From contig JAIQFG010000010.1 in assembly GCA_020073375.1 (NCBI GenBank), positions 1 to 64,000 of the forward strand: DNA of 64,000 nucleotides, read 5' to 3'. Position numbers and translations under genes: made by a program. Shown piece by piece: positions 26,639 through 35,503 of the stretch (positions are counted from its first letter, which is position 1; each line of letters starts with the position of its first letter). The notes beneath the pieces were generated by a model that did not search any database, had not been told where the DNA came from, and saw only the letters and a list, made by a program, of their open reading frames with translations. The stretch comes from Terriglobia bacterium. GTDB lineage: Bacteria; Acidobacteriota; Terriglobia; Acidiferrales; UBA7541.

Positions 26639-27033
26639 GAAGCGCGGTCCCGGCGCGCGGCTGGACGGTTCCAGTCGAGCGCCCCTTTCTTCCAAAGATA
26701 GAAATACCCCACCAGCAAAATCCCGATATAGAGGAGCATTTCCACGAACCCGAACCATCGCAGTTGGCGAAAAATATAGGCCCAGGGGTACAGGAAGATG
26801 GCTTCCACATCGAATAAAATAAAAATCATCGCCACCAGATAAAATTTTACCGAAAACGGTTCGCGCGCATCCCCCGTCGGCGTCATCCCGCATTCATACG
26901 CCTGGTTCTTGATCTTGGACGGCCTTCTCCAACCCACCAGCGAACTCAGCAGCAGGAGCACTCCTGAAAGCGCCATGGCCAGGATGAGGTGTAAAAGTAG
27001 CGGCGCGTAACTTTGTAGATCGTTTCCCATCAT
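26635..27033 (-). CDS. nuoA: NADH-quinone oxidoreductase subunit A, cluster 2
   Basis: This 132-residue, three-helix subunit has KNQAYECGMTPTGDARE, FSVKFYLVAMIFILFDVEAIFLYPW (two overlapping landmarks) and LWKKGALDW. ATG codons at 27033 and 27030 are both possible. A start farther upstream would lie before the promoter and was rejected. It opens the second complex I operon. Confidence 0.94.
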   Translation of the reverse strand: MMGNDLQSYAPLLLHLILAMALSGVLLLLSSLVGWRRPSKIKNQAYECGMTPTGDAREPFSVKFYLVAMIFILFDVEAIFLYPWAYIFRQLRWFGFVEMLLYIGILLVGYFYLWKKGALDWNRPAARRDRAS

Positions 27034-27046
27034 CGAAGCACAAGCT

Positions 27047-27075
27047 ATAATAACGATGAAGCGCCAAGCGGTCAA
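27047..27075 (-). promoter_or_regulatory. Sigma-70-type promoter of the second nuo operon
   Basis: On the minus strand TTGACC is followed by exactly 17 bases and then TATTAT. The expected transcription start falls about 7 bases before the first nuoA ATG, so the mRNA would be nearly leaderless and no Shine-Dalgarno site is visible. The position is directly read; activity is inferred. Confidence 0.6.
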
Positions 27076-27163
27076 ATACACTCGATGAATAGATCGGCAT
27101 TATGGTTAATTCCAATCAGTGGCGGGTTCGTTCTTTCACCCAACCCGGAAGGCGGTCCATCGC

Positions 27164-27811
27164 ATGAACTTTGGATTTAACTCGAACGTGCGCGTTGCCG
27201 AGGCCCTCTACCACGTCCAGACCGAGGATCGCGGGCCTTCGCATCCCTTTCTCGATACCGTCGTCTATGAAGCGGGCCGCGTGGTCTACAAACAAAGCAC
27301 GAGCTACGCGGATTTTGCCGCTGCTACCGCCAGTCAGGGCCTGGACCTCGCGCAGCAACTTCACGAACGGCTCTCCAGGCAACACCACGACGTGATCGCC
27401 CAGCTCGAAGCTGGCACCCTGAATCTGCATGCCAAGGAAAATGTGCCTTCCTCGCCGCAACCCGAACCCGAGGTCAGCGACGGCCTCGATGTCCGCCTCG
27501 CCAATCCAAAGGCCTGGCTCGACTCCGGCAACGTAACGCTCGAAATCGAATTGCGCCGCAGAAAAAATAACCAGCCGGTCGAGGACGCCGAAGTCGAAGC
27601 GTTCGTCGAGCGCGAAAGGCAGCGCACCCATTGCCAGGTCTCCCAAACCGATGCCGACGGGAATGTGACCCTGCGATTTCCCATGCCGCACGTGGCCGGC
27701 GACGGTGCTTCCCTGGTCATCCGCGCGACCGACGGATCCCTCTACGGGGAACTGAGGTTCCACTTGAAGCCAAGGCCCTCCGGACCGGTCCCCGCCCCGG
27801 TTTCCAAATGA
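27164..27811 (+). CDS. Conserved protein of unknown function, upstream partner of thiS
   Basis: The 215-residue protein has no signal peptide. Its N-terminal block MNFGFNSNVRVAEALYHVQT, followed by EDRGPSHPFLDTVVYEAG, looks strongly constrained and resembles a hypothetical family I associate with Acidobacteria and deltaproteobacteria. The middle is a charged helical region. The C-terminal ~90 residues look like a beta-sandwich (GNVTLRFPMP, LYGELRFHLKPR). The ATG chosen starts this block; an earlier in-frame start adds unrelated sequence. Its stop codon overlaps the thiS start (ATGA). I cannot assign a function. Confidence 0.75.
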   Translation: MNFGFNSNVRVAEALYHVQTEDRGPSHPFLDTVVYEAGRVVYKQSTSYADFAAATASQGLDLAQQLHERLSRQHHDVIAQLEAGTLNLHAKENVPSSPQPEPEVSDGLDVRLANPKAWLDSGNVTLEIELRRRKNNQPVEDAEVEAFVERERQRTHCQVSQTDADGNVTLRFPMPHVAGDGASLVIRATDGSLYGELRFHLKPRPSGPVPAPVSK

Positions 27812-28020
27812 CCGAAGCCATCCGCATCATGGTGAATGGAGACGCGCACGAAGTTCCCGCCGGCCTGCGCGTCTTGGGCCTGCTCTCCCACCTCGGCCTG
27901 CCCGCCGACCGCGTGGCCATCGAGCGCAACCTGGAAATTCTCCCCCGCTCCGAATGGCTCGCCGCCCAGGTCCAGCCCGGCGACCGCTATGAAATTGTCC
28001 ACATGGTAGGCGGAGGCTGA
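27808..28020 (+). CDS. thiS: Sulfur carrier protein ThiS
   Basis: ThiS is the ubiquitin-fold carrier whose C-terminal glycine is thiocarboxylated to supply sulfur for the thiazole ring of thiamine. The 70-residue product has the beta-grasp pattern IMVNGDAHEVPAGLRVLGLL, the family motif VAIERNLEILPRSEW and the required terminal Gly-Gly-Gly. The start is fixed by the ATGA overlap with the upstream gene. No thiG, thiF or thiH follows, so it is separated from the usual thiazole operon. Confidence 0.85.
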   Translation: MTEAIRIMVNGDAHEVPAGLRVLGLLSHLGLPADRVAIERNLEILPRSEWLAAQVQPGDRYEIVHMVGGG

Positions 28021-28033
28021 AAGCCCTCCCCCG

Positions 28034-28055
28034 TAGTGGCACGCGATGGCGTGCC
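28034..28055. repeat. GTAG-led palindrome, ATG-containing centre
   Basis: A 7-bp stem (GGCACGC/GCGTGCC) closes GATG and follows GTAGT. A close relative (stem GGCACG/CGTGCC) lies at 54264-54281, also after GTAG. Confidence 0.6.
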
Positions 28056-28082
28056 CTCCCGGTCAATCGCATGGGCGGAAAT

Positions 28083-28490
28083 TCACCCCTTCCGCTTGCG
28101 CGTCTTAAAATACTCCTTCCACATCCCCCAATAATATTGTTTCCAGCCCTCGGTCACGCCCTTGTGATCGTATGGCGGCACGCCGACGTGCGACAGATAC
28201 ACCGTCGCGCCGCCCCTGGCCTTCTCAAACCGCACCACGAGCACCGAATCCGGGTCGCCCGCTTTCCAGGCCGACGACCGCCAGGACTGTACAATCAAAC
28301 GATTCGGAATCAACGCAAGATTCTTCCCGAGGATCATTCCGCCGAACGCTGACCATTTTCCTCCCACCTTGCGGCTGACCTTGGCGGGCGCCCCGGTAGC
28401 CGCGGCGTGCTTCGCAGAATCCATAAAAAGCTCATAGAGTTCGGCGGGAGTGCCCTTGAAGGTAACGGATTGTTCGATGGCGGGTGTCAT
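28083..28490 (-). CDS. SRPBCC/AHSA1-domain protein
   Basis: The 135-residue protein begins TPAIEQSVTFKGTPAELYELFMD, whose start and helix match the Bet v 1-like/START fold. It then has a GGKWSAFGGMILGKNLALIP hairpin and ends VTEGWKQYYWGMWKEYF, the typical AHSA1 C-terminal helix. Such proteins bind hydrophobic ligands in a central cavity, and the substrate cannot be predicted. The ATG is preceded by GAGGAG at good spacing. It is convergent with thiS and may be cotranscribed with ribA. Confidence 0.82.
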   Translation of the reverse strand: MTPAIEQSVTFKGTPAELYELFMDSAKHAAATGAPAKVSRKVGGKWSAFGGMILGKNLALIPNRLIVQSWRSSAWKAGDPDSVLVVRFEKARGGATVYLSHVGVPPYDHKGVTEGWKQYYWGMWKEYFKTRKRKG

Positions 28491-28535
28491 CAAACTCCTC
28501 TAAAATAGTTCCTAACATTTTATTTCGTTGTGAAA

Positions 28536-29177
28536 TTACAAAGCATCCAGCAGGTGCCCCATCTTCGTCCGCTTGGTCTCCATATACGCGCGCGAAATCC
28601 GTGAAACACGCGGCCGGCACGGCACCCGCTCCACCACGCGAATCCCTGCCTTCTCGAGTTGCTCCACCTTGTCGGGATTATTGGAAAGCAAACGCACGCG
28701 CCGCGCCCCCAGCAGCTTCAACGCCGCCGCCGAAAACGCGTAATCGCGCGAATCGGCCGCGAATCCCAGCTCTTCATTCGCTTCGACCGTGTCCATGCCC
28801 TTGTCCTGCAATTCATACGCGCGCAGCTTGTTCATCAGCCCGATCCCGCGTCCTTCCTGCGGCAGATACAGCAGAATTCCGCTTGCCGAATCGGCGATCC
28901 GCCGCAAGGACAACTCCAGCTGTGCCCGGCAATCGCACCGCTCCGAGGCCAGCACGTCTCCGGTCAGGCACTGCGAGTGAATTCTCACCAGCGGCGTCTT
29001 CGTGCGCACAGGCCCGTGCACCAGGGCTACCGCGCTTTCGTTTGCGCCGCGCCCCTCAAATCCCAGAATCTCAAATGGCCCGAATCGCGTCGGAAGCTTG
29101 GCGCGCGCCACGATCCGAATGCGCCCGCCGCGCTTGCCCGCCGTTTTGCGAACTTTTCGTCGTCTCTCGCTTGTCAT
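28536..29177 (-). CDS. ribA: GTP cyclohydrolase II (RibA)
   Basis: RibA converts GTP to 2,5-diamino-6-ribosylamino-4-pyrimidinone phosphate, formate and pyrophosphate, the first step of riboflavin synthesis. The 213-residue protein has the zinc site CLTGDVLASERCDC, the catalytic loop YLPQEGRGIGLMNKLRAYELQ, and NNPDKVEQLEKAGI, which matches the family. It lacks the DHBP synthase (RibB) domain often fused in other bacteria. A TATAAT sits 13 bases before the ATG with no visible ribosome-binding site, so the mRNA could be leaderless. The basic leader (ERRRKVRKTAGKRGGRIR) is longer than usual. Confidence 0.93.
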   Translation of the reverse strand: MTSERRRKVRKTAGKRGGRIRIVARAKLPTRFGPFEILGFEGRGANESAVALVHGPVRTKTPLVRIHSQCLTGDVLASERCDCRAQLELSLRRIADSASGILLYLPQEGRGIGLMNKLRAYELQDKGMDTVEANEELGFAADSRDYAFSAAALKLLGARRVRLLSNNPDKVEQLEKAGIRVVERVPCRPRVSRISRAYMETKRTKMGHLLDAL

Positions 29178-29283
29178 AAAGAGCCACGTATTATAACAGG
29201 CGCACGCCGCAAGCGCCGCTTTACATCCGCCGGACGATTGGCTAACGTAGCCGTGACGCGGCCGCCGCGAGCCGTTTCGTCGC

Positions 29284-30627
29284 ATGAATACACTGACCTA
29301 TGGCGGGGATCTGCTGCTCACGCTGCTGCTGCACGTTGGCGCGGCGGCATCGATCTGCGCCTGGCTGGCTCGCTCGGCCACCTTCCGCAAAGTGCTTTTC
29401 ACCGAACTGCGCGACTCGGACCAAAAACTGAAGCTCCTCCTCTTCGTCACGCCCCCGCTGGCCTTCGGCGTGATTCTCCGCATCGTGGGCCGCCCCTATC
29501 GCGCCGCAGACCTCATGCTGGAGGGCTCGTTCCTGCTCGGCCTGCTCGGCGGCCGCGTCGTCGGCCCTCTGGGCGGATCGATCATCAGCTTGCCCGCGTT
29601 TTTTCACCATGAATGGCTGTCTATGCCCGTTGCGGCGGCTGCTGGCTTGGTAGGGGGCCTGATCCGCCTCACCGTCCCCAACACGGAGGAAATCTGGAAG
29701 CTGGGACCGTTCACTTTCATGAGCACGCCGCGTTGGCTGATGTGCCTGTACCGCCGCAAGAAAGTCAGCTGGGAAATGCTTCCTCTGGGAGCACTGGTGG
29801 TGCTGGAACTGGGCCGCCAGGCCTTGGGCCTTGCCACCAAGCCGCAATGGCTGTTCTATCTGGATGTGGGAAAAGGCTGGGGGATTGCCCTGGTTCTGCT
29901 CTCAACCGTGATGGCCGTCGCCGTTCCCATGAAGATCTGGAACAACACACGCATCGAGATGAACCTCGAGCAGCATCAGCAATTGCTTCTGAAAGCGCGC
30001 ATGGACGCCCTGACCGCGCAGATCAACCCGCACTTCCTGTTCAACACCCTCAACACAGTGTCATCGCTCATCCGCTATGATCCAGACACTGCGCGCGGCG
30101 TGGTCATCAAGCTGAGCAATATTTTGCGGCGGCTCTTACGCAAGCACGAGACGTTCGTGCCTTTGCAGGAGGAGCTCGATTTCATCGACGATTACCTGGA
30201 CATCGAGGTCGCCCGCTTCGGCCACGACAATCTCCAGATTCACAAACACATCGACGAACGCACCCTCGACGCCTTCGTCCCCAGCATGTTCCTTCAGCCC
30301 ATCGTCGAAAACGCCCTCAAGCACGGCCTGGCCGCCAAGCTCGGCGTCGGCGAACTCAACATCAGCACCGCAACGCAGGACGGCCGTCTGGTCATCACCA
30401 TCGAAGACAACGGCGTGGGGATCTCCAAGGAGCGCATGGCAAAGGTGTATCAGGATGGAATCGGAATCAGCAACGTCCACGAGCGCCTGCGCGTGCTCTA
30501 CGGCGCCGATTTCAAAATGGATATTTCCAGCCGTGAAGGGGAGGGAACCCGCATCCAGATCGAAATCCCCGAGCTCATCCCCGCCACGCACGAGGTCCCC
30601 CTGATTCTTCCCGCCACCAAAGTGTGA
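29284..30627 (+). CDS. LytS-type membrane sensor histidine kinase
   Basis: The 447-residue protein has an N-terminal multi-helix membrane region resembling the 5TM-LYT sensor (FLLGLLGGRVVGPLGGSI, then AAAAGLVGGLI). A His_kinase domain follows, with the phosphoacceptor His250 in ALTAQINPHFLFNTLN. It ends in a HATPase domain (N343 in IVENALKHG; IEDNGVGIS; GEGTRIQIEIP). Such kinases normally signal to LytTR-type regulators. No response regulator is adjacent, so its partner must be elsewhere. The stimulus is unknown. Confidence 0.9.
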   Translation: MNTLTYGGDLLLTLLLHVGAAASICAWLARSATFRKVLFTELRDSDQKLKLLLFVTPPLAFGVILRIVGRPYRAADLMLEGSFLLGLLGGRVVGPLGGSIISLPAFFHHEWLSMPVAAAAGLVGGLIRLTVPNTEEIWKLGPFTFMSTPRWLMCLYRRKKVSWEMLPLGALVVLELGRQALGLATKPQWLFYLDVGKGWGIALVLLSTVMAVAVPMKIWNNTRIEMNLEQHQQLLLKARMDALTAQINPHFLFNTLNTVSSLIRYDPDTARGVVIKLSNILRRLLRKHETFVPLQEELDFIDDYLDIEVARFGHDNLQIHKHIDERTLDAFVPSMFLQPIVENALKHGLAAKLGVGELNISTATQDGRLVITIEDNGVGISKERMAKVYQDGIGISNVHERLRVLYGADFKMDISSREGEGTRIQIEIPELIPATHEVPLILPATKV

Positions 30628-30649
30628 GTTTTGGTCGCAGGCAGTTCTT

Positions 30650-30665
30650 GTGGCGCCGGCGCCAC
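30650..30665. repeat. Perfect 16-base palindrome after the kinase gene
   Basis: GTGGCGCC/GGCGCCAC forms an uninterrupted palindrome 23 bases after the stop codon. No T-run follows, so it is not a typical terminator. Confidence 0.5.
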
Positions 30666-30716
30666 GATTCTTTGAAGGCTTCGCCCCGTTCACTTGCTAC
30701 GTTCAAACAAAACACT

Positions 30717-30790
30717 GTCACTCCGAGCGAAGAGAGGACCCCACTTCGATTGCAATCTCAAGAGAAATTCCCAGCGCTGCTCGGAACGAC
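30717..30790. repeat. GTCAT-type imperfect inverted repeat element
   Basis: The ends GTCACTCCGAG and CTCGGAACGAC are complementary at 9 of 11 positions and enclose about 50 bases. The element resembles the one at 34236-34344 and lies at the other end of the TonB receptor gene, reaching close to its stop codon. Confidence 0.55.
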
Positions 30791-30813
30791 GCGTTGTAGG
30801 TGTGGATTTTCAG

Positions 30814-33800
30814 CTAAAAAATCAATTTCAGCCCAAGCTGAATCTGCCGCGGGTTCGTAGCCGTGGTCGTAATCAGCCCCGCCGAAGGGCTCACCGATGT
30901 GCTCGAAAACACCGTCGTATTCGGCGGCCCGTAATTAAACCGCTTGAACAAGTTGAAAAACTCGGCCCGGAACTGCAAATTGGTCTTCTCCGTAATCCCG
31001 GTATTCTTGAAAACGGAAAAGTCCACATCGGCCAGCCCCGGCCCGCGCAGGGTTCCGCGCCCAATATTTCCGTACGTCCCCGGAGCGGGCAGCAGGAACG
31101 CGCCCGGATTAAACCACTGGTTCGGATTTCCGGTGATCGCGTCCCCGGTGAACGCTGGATTGATCGACACGCGGTCCGGATTTCGCGTGTCGCCGTCGCC
31201 CGACCGGTTCGATCCGGCCAGCGGCGTGAAGGGAAATCCGCTCAGGAACGTTCCGATTGCGTTCACTTGCCAGCCGCTCACGAATTTGCTTTCCACGCCG
31301 TTGATGTCGTTCATCCATCGCCGCCCGTGGCCCAGGGGAATTTCATAGAGCGCGGAAAGGCTGGCCTGGCTCGCCGCATTGAGCGCCGACGGGCCCCAGT
31401 CGGCCCGCAAATTATTGCGGTTCAGGACCATCTGCGCCTGATTGTTGGACTGCGCCCCGGTCAGCCCGGAATTGATGTCCAGGTTCTTCGACCAGGTGTA
31501 ATTCCCGCGGAATTCCAGCCCGCCGCTGAACCGGTGCGTTACGTCCGCCTGCAGCGCGTTGTAACTGCTGTTGCCTTCAGTCAGCCAGAAAAATCCGCCG
31601 GAAAGAAACTGGTTTGGCCGCTTCTGGATGGGAATGTAAAGCGTGCCCTGCGTGACGTTCCCCGTTGTGGCTGCCACGCCGCCCGATGGGCACGTTGCCA
31701 AACCGCAAATCTGCGCCGGAATGCTGTTGGAATCGATGCTCAGAAACTCGTGCACGCCGAACGAACCGACGTAGGCCACGCGCAACGATGTGTTGCGCGA
31801 CAGTTGCTGCTCGACCGAAAAATTCCATTCCTGAATCGTCGGAGTCTTCGCATTCTGCTGTATTCCCTGCGGCGCGAATGTGGTGCACACCGCCGGGGCG
31901 CCGGGGCCGCAGGCAGGCGGCAGCACCGTGCTTGTCGTGATGGGCAAAAAGGAAGAGACCGAGCCCGTAAAAGAAGCAGCCCCATTGTATGGCGGCAGCG
32001 AATTGAGCAAAAACGCAAGATCGTCAATCAGCGAGTAGTAGATTCCGTATCCCGCGCGTACCGACGTCTTCCCGGTGCCGAAAACATCCCAGGCCAGACC
32101 CACTCGAGGGCTGAACAGCCACTTGGCGTTGTTCCGCGAGAATACGGAATTGCCCCCCGAAGGAGTCGTGACCAACACTCCGTTCGCATCCGTATAATAA
32201 TTCGCGGCCCGCCCGTACGCCTCCGTCCATCCCGTGGTGAACTCATGCCGCAGCCCGGCTTCCAGCGTGACATGGTGCGGCAACCGAATGGAATCTTCCA
32301 CGAACCATGCGCCGAATAAACTCCTCCACCCCAACTCGGTGTGCTGAGGCACCACTTGAAACGAGCTGACCGTTCCCTTCAGGAAAGTTGTCAGGCTTGC
32401 AAAAGTCGCCTGCCCAAGCTGCCGCGAAGCGCTGTCCTCGTTGTCCTGAATGCGCTGCAGCCACGCCCCCACGCTGATCTGGTGAATCCCATGGACCACG
32501 CGCACGCTGTCCTGAAACGTAAAAAGATTTCTGTGATTCGAGACTCCCGCCGCGTTGTTCGGTCCCGCCGAAGTGATCGACCCGTTCGCCGTTGTCGTCG
32601 CCCCGCCGCCCACCACGATTCCTCCCGGACCCGCGCCGGACACAAATGAGAGGCTGGACGGGAACGTAGCCAGCGGAACCGATCCGAGTGCGAACGACGC
32701 CCGCGAAAATCCGATCGTCGCCGTATTCAGAACTTCCGGCGAAACAACGTGCGTCTCATTCAAGCTGAACACCTGCATCCGTAGCGGCGTGTACGACGCA
32801 AACAGCGGATCGGCAAGCGGAATCAAACTATTCCCATCGTCAATCGTGTACGCACCCGAAACCATGTCGCTCTTCCCGATGTTGTAATCCGCCCGCAGCG
32901 TTCCGAAATCTTCCTGTATATGCGAGTTGGGATTGTAAAATGCCTTGGCCGTTCCCGTGGGCACCAGCGCCGGAGGATTCGCGCACGCCCCGGTCGAAGG
33001 CACCATCAATTCCGGTCCATTGGGCGCCGGCCAAAACGACATATACTGCAGCATCGTGGCATTCAAACCCGACACCGGCGCGTAAACGCCCGTGCACGCA
33101 TTGGGCAACGACCCTTGGCGCGCCATCGGAGCCAGCGCCGTCCCCGTATCCGGCACCACGCTCACGCTGCTCGCGTTCAACGACTGCCGGAATCCCTCGT
33201 AGTTTCCAAAAATAAAAAGCCGGTCCCTATGGATCGGTCCGCCCGCCGACACCCCAAACTGATTCCTCTTAAAGGGAGGCACCGTCCCCTGATCGAACGG
33301 CCCGGGCGAATCCAGCGCGCTATTGCGCACGAATTCAAACACCGATCCGTGAAACTGGTTGGTCCCGGACTGCGTCGCGACGCTCACCTGCGCCCCGGCC
33401 CTTTTGCCGTACTCGGCCGAATACGTGTCCGTGAGCACATTAAACTCGCGCACCGCGTCGATCCCCAGCAGATCCCCGCTCACGCCCCCGGGAGTGAGCG
33501 CCAACTGGCTCGACCCCGTGTATTCAATCCCATTCAAAAGAAAAATATTTTCCCCGGTGCGGCGCCCCGCCACCGAAAACGTGTTTCCGTTGCTGGTGCT
33601 GGTATTCGGGCTTTTCAGCGCGCTGTAGTTGATCGTGCTGGGATTGAGGGCGATCAGATTATCGAAGCTGCGCCCGTTGAGAGGGAGTTCCTTTACTTGC
33701 CGCTCATCAACCACGCCGGAAATCGACGCGGGTGTGGTGTTGACGATTGGAGCACTGTCTTCAATGACCATATCGACGATGGTCCCACTCAAAAATAAGC

Positions 33801-34155
33801 GCACGTCTATAACGGCTTCCTGGCCCACCGCCAATTTAATCCCATGTCGAACAGTCGCCTGAAATCCCGTTTTCTCTGCCTTTACATCCATAGAGCCCAC
33901 AGGTAGGGAGAGAACTCGGAAGTATCCTTCGTCGTCTGTAGTCACTTCCCGTACGGCTCCGGTTTCCAGGCTCGTCACCGTAATCTTTGCGTCTTTCACA
34001 ACTGCGCCACTTGGATCTATTACGCTCCCCACAATCGATGCGGAAACTTGTGCGCTGGCATTTCCCGGAAACGCCAGCCAAATGGCGGCTGAAAGGTAAA
34101 GCCAAATCAACGAATGCCCCGAACGGTTCGCCAACTTCACAGACTTCTCGTTCAC
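30814..34155 (-). CDS. TonB-dependent receptor with carboxypeptidase-regulatory-like domain (Oar-like)
   Basis: This 1113-residue outer-membrane protein has a signal peptide ending in NASAQ. It continues with an Ig-like regulatory domain (GSVIDPSGAVVKDAKITVTS, about residues 40-120), a plug region (VKELPLNGRSFDNLIALNPS), and a long beta-barrel rich in aromatic/Asn-Gly turns. It ends with LKLIF, a BAM signal. Such giant receptors are expanded in Acidobacteria and are thought to import large or polymeric substrates; the ligand is unknown. The GTG start has GGAGG five bases upstream. No SusD-like or transporter partner is adjacent. Confidence 0.9.
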   Translation of the reverse strand: MNEKSVKLANRSGHSLIWLYLSAAIWLAFPGNASAQVSASIVGSVIDPSGAVVKDAKITVTSLETGAVREVTTDDEGYFRVLSLPVGSMDVKAEKTGFQATVRHGIKLAVGQEAVIDVRLFLSGTIVDMVIEDSAPIVNTTPASISGVVDERQVKELPLNGRSFDNLIALNPSTINYSALKSPNTSTSNGNTFSVAGRRTGENIFLLNGIEYTGSSQLALTPGGVSGDLLGIDAVREFNVLTDTYSAEYGKRAGAQVSVATQSGTNQFHGSVFEFVRNSALDSPGPFDQGTVPPFKRNQFGVSAGGPIHRDRLFIFGNYEGFRQSLNASSVSVVPDTGTALAPMARQGSLPNACTGVYAPVSGLNATMLQYMSFWPAPNGPELMVPSTGACANPPALVPTGTAKAFYNPNSHIQEDFGTLRADYNIGKSDMVSGAYTIDDGNSLIPLADPLFASYTPLRMQVFSLNETHVVSPEVLNTATIGFSRASFALGSVPLATFPSSLSFVSGAGPGGIVVGGGATTTANGSITSAGPNNAAGVSNHRNLFTFQDSVRVVHGIHQISVGAWLQRIQDNEDSASRQLGQATFASLTTFLKGTVSSFQVVPQHTELGWRSLFGAWFVEDSIRLPHHVTLEAGLRHEFTTGWTEAYGRAANYYTDANGVLVTTPSGGNSVFSRNNAKWLFSPRVGLAWDVFGTGKTSVRAGYGIYYSLIDDLAFLLNSLPPYNGAASFTGSVSSFLPITTSTVLPPACGPGAPAVCTTFAPQGIQQNAKTPTIQEWNFSVEQQLSRNTSLRVAYVGSFGVHEFLSIDSNSIPAQICGLATCPSGGVAATTGNVTQGTLYIPIQKRPNQFLSGGFFWLTEGNSSYNALQADVTHRFSGGLEFRGNYTWSKNLDINSGLTGAQSNNQAQMVLNRNNLRADWGPSALNAASQASLSALYEIPLGHGRRWMNDINGVESKFVSGWQVNAIGTFLSGFPFTPLAGSNRSGDGDTRNPDRVSINPAFTGDAITGNPNQWFNPGAFLLPAPGTYGNIGRGTLRGPGLADVDFSVFKNTGITEKTNLQFRAEFFNLFKRFNYGPPNTTVFSSTSVSPSAGLITTTATNPRQIQLGLKLIF

Positions 34156-34235
34156 ACAATCCTCCCAAGCGGTGTGAGCTTCGTCCCCACGCGATTCGCT
34201 CCAGAATACGGTTTTACTGTCGCTAAAAAAACCTC

Positions 34236-34344
34236 GTCATCCCGAGGCATGCATTTTGCCGGGGAATCTCTCCTTCTTTTGGTTCAAGACACGGGGAGAT
34301 TCCTCGCGGAGTTTTTTCCGGTCCCTTCCCGGACTCGGAATGAC
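34236..34344. repeat. GTCAT-type inverted repeat element
   Basis: The ends GTCATCCCGAG and CTCGGAATGAC match as inverted repeats at 10 of 11 positions. Inside them GGGGAATCTCTCC faces GGGGAGATTCCTC. The left half is closely related to sequences at 48070-48110 and 50757-50800. The element fills most of the bshA-TonB receptor gap. Confidence 0.65.
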
Positions 34345-34369
34345 AAACTAGAATTGCAACGTGCACCGC

Positions 34370-35503
34370 TCATGCATGCGCCGCGCCCTCGATCACCTGC
34401 CGGTAATACGCCTCGTACATCGGTATCACATCGTTGGCGCAATACTTCTTCCGCGCATTCACGCGCGCCTTCTGCCCCATGGCGCGGCCCCGGTCCGGCG
34501 TCGACAGGATTTCTAGCGCGTATCTTGCACCAATTTCCACCTGTCCCGGTGTAAAAAGATAGCCGTCGACTCCGTGCTCGACAACCTCCGGCAGCCCGCC
34601 CACGTTCGTGGCCACCACCGGAACCTCGCAGGCCATGGCCTCCAGCGCCGCCAGCCCGAACGATTCCATTTCCGACGGCAGCAGAAATAAGTCCGCCTCG
34701 GACAGAAGTTGGTAGACACGGTCCTGCTTTCCCAGGAAATGCACGTGCCGCCCCAGTTTTTTCTTCCGCACCAGGTATTCGGCCGCGCTGCGGTCCGGCC
34801 CGTCTCCGATCAGCACCAGCTTGCACGCCATCTTCTCATGCACCTGCGCGAAGATTTCCACCACGTCCGTGACGCGTTTCACCGGCCGGAAATTCGATAG
34901 ATGCATCAGGATCGGCTCCCCGCCCGGAGCCCACTCGGCGCGCAGCGCGGGATTCGGCGTCCGGCAATAAAGATCGCAGTTGACGAAATTGGGAATCACT
35001 TCGATGGGCCGCTTGATGTCGAATTCCTCGATCGTGCGCCGCTTCAGGTAATGCGATATGGCCGTCACGCCGTCGGATTGCTCGATGGAAAATTTTGTGA
35101 TGGGCAGAAAACTGCGGTCGTTTCCCACCAGCGTAATGTCTGTCCCGTGCAGCGTGGTAATGAAGGGCAGCCGTTTGGGCGCCGCCATCATCCGCGCCAG
35201 CAGCGCGCTCACCGAATGGGGAATCGCGTAATGCACGTGCAGCAAATCGAGATTTTCCGCCTCCGCCACTTCCATCATTTTCACCGCGAGCGAGAGCGCG
35301 TACGGCGCGTGATCAAATAACGGATAGCTGGAAATCTCCACCTCGTGAAACTGGATGTTGTGATTCGAGTCGGTCAACCGGATCGGAGGGGCATAGCTGA
35401 TGAAATGAACTTCGTGTCCGCGAGCGGCCAGCTCCATTCCCAATTCCGTGGCCACCACGCCCGAGCCGCCGTAGGTCGGATAGCATGTGATCCCGATTTT
35501 CAT
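34370..35503 (-). CDS. bshA: N-acetyl-alpha-D-glucosaminyl L-malate synthase (BshA)
   Basis: BshA is the GT4 glycosyltransferase that joins GlcNAc to L-malate in the first step of bacillithiol synthesis. The 377-residue product starts MKIGITCYPTYGGSGVVATE, the glycine-rich donor loop characteristic of BshA. It keeps HVHYAIPHS, the THVK-like TTLHGTDITLVG segment, SNFRPVKRV, and the GT4 E-x7-E region ESFGLAALEAMACE. The start at this MKIG is preferred; the longer frame is unrelated. bshB and bshC are not nearby. An orthologous GT4 enzyme with a different acceptor is possible but less likely. Confidence 0.88.
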   Translation of the reverse strand: MKIGITCYPTYGGSGVVATELGMELAARGHEVHFISYAPPIRLTDSNHNIQFHEVEISSYPLFDHAPYALSLAVKMMEVAEAENLDLLHVHYAIPHSVSALLARMMAAPKRLPFITTLHGTDITLVGNDRSFLPITKFSIEQSDGVTAISHYLKRRTIEEFDIKRPIEVIPNFVNCDLYCRTPNPALRAEWAPGGEPILMHLSNFRPVKRVTDVVEIFAQVHEKMACKLVLIGDGPDRSAAEYLVRKKKLGRHVHFLGKQDRVYQLLSEADLFLLPSEMESFGLAALEAMACEVPVVATNVGGLPEVVEHGVDGYLFTPGQVEIGARYALEILSTPDRGRAMGQKARVNARKKYCANDVIPMYEAYYRQVIEGAAHA

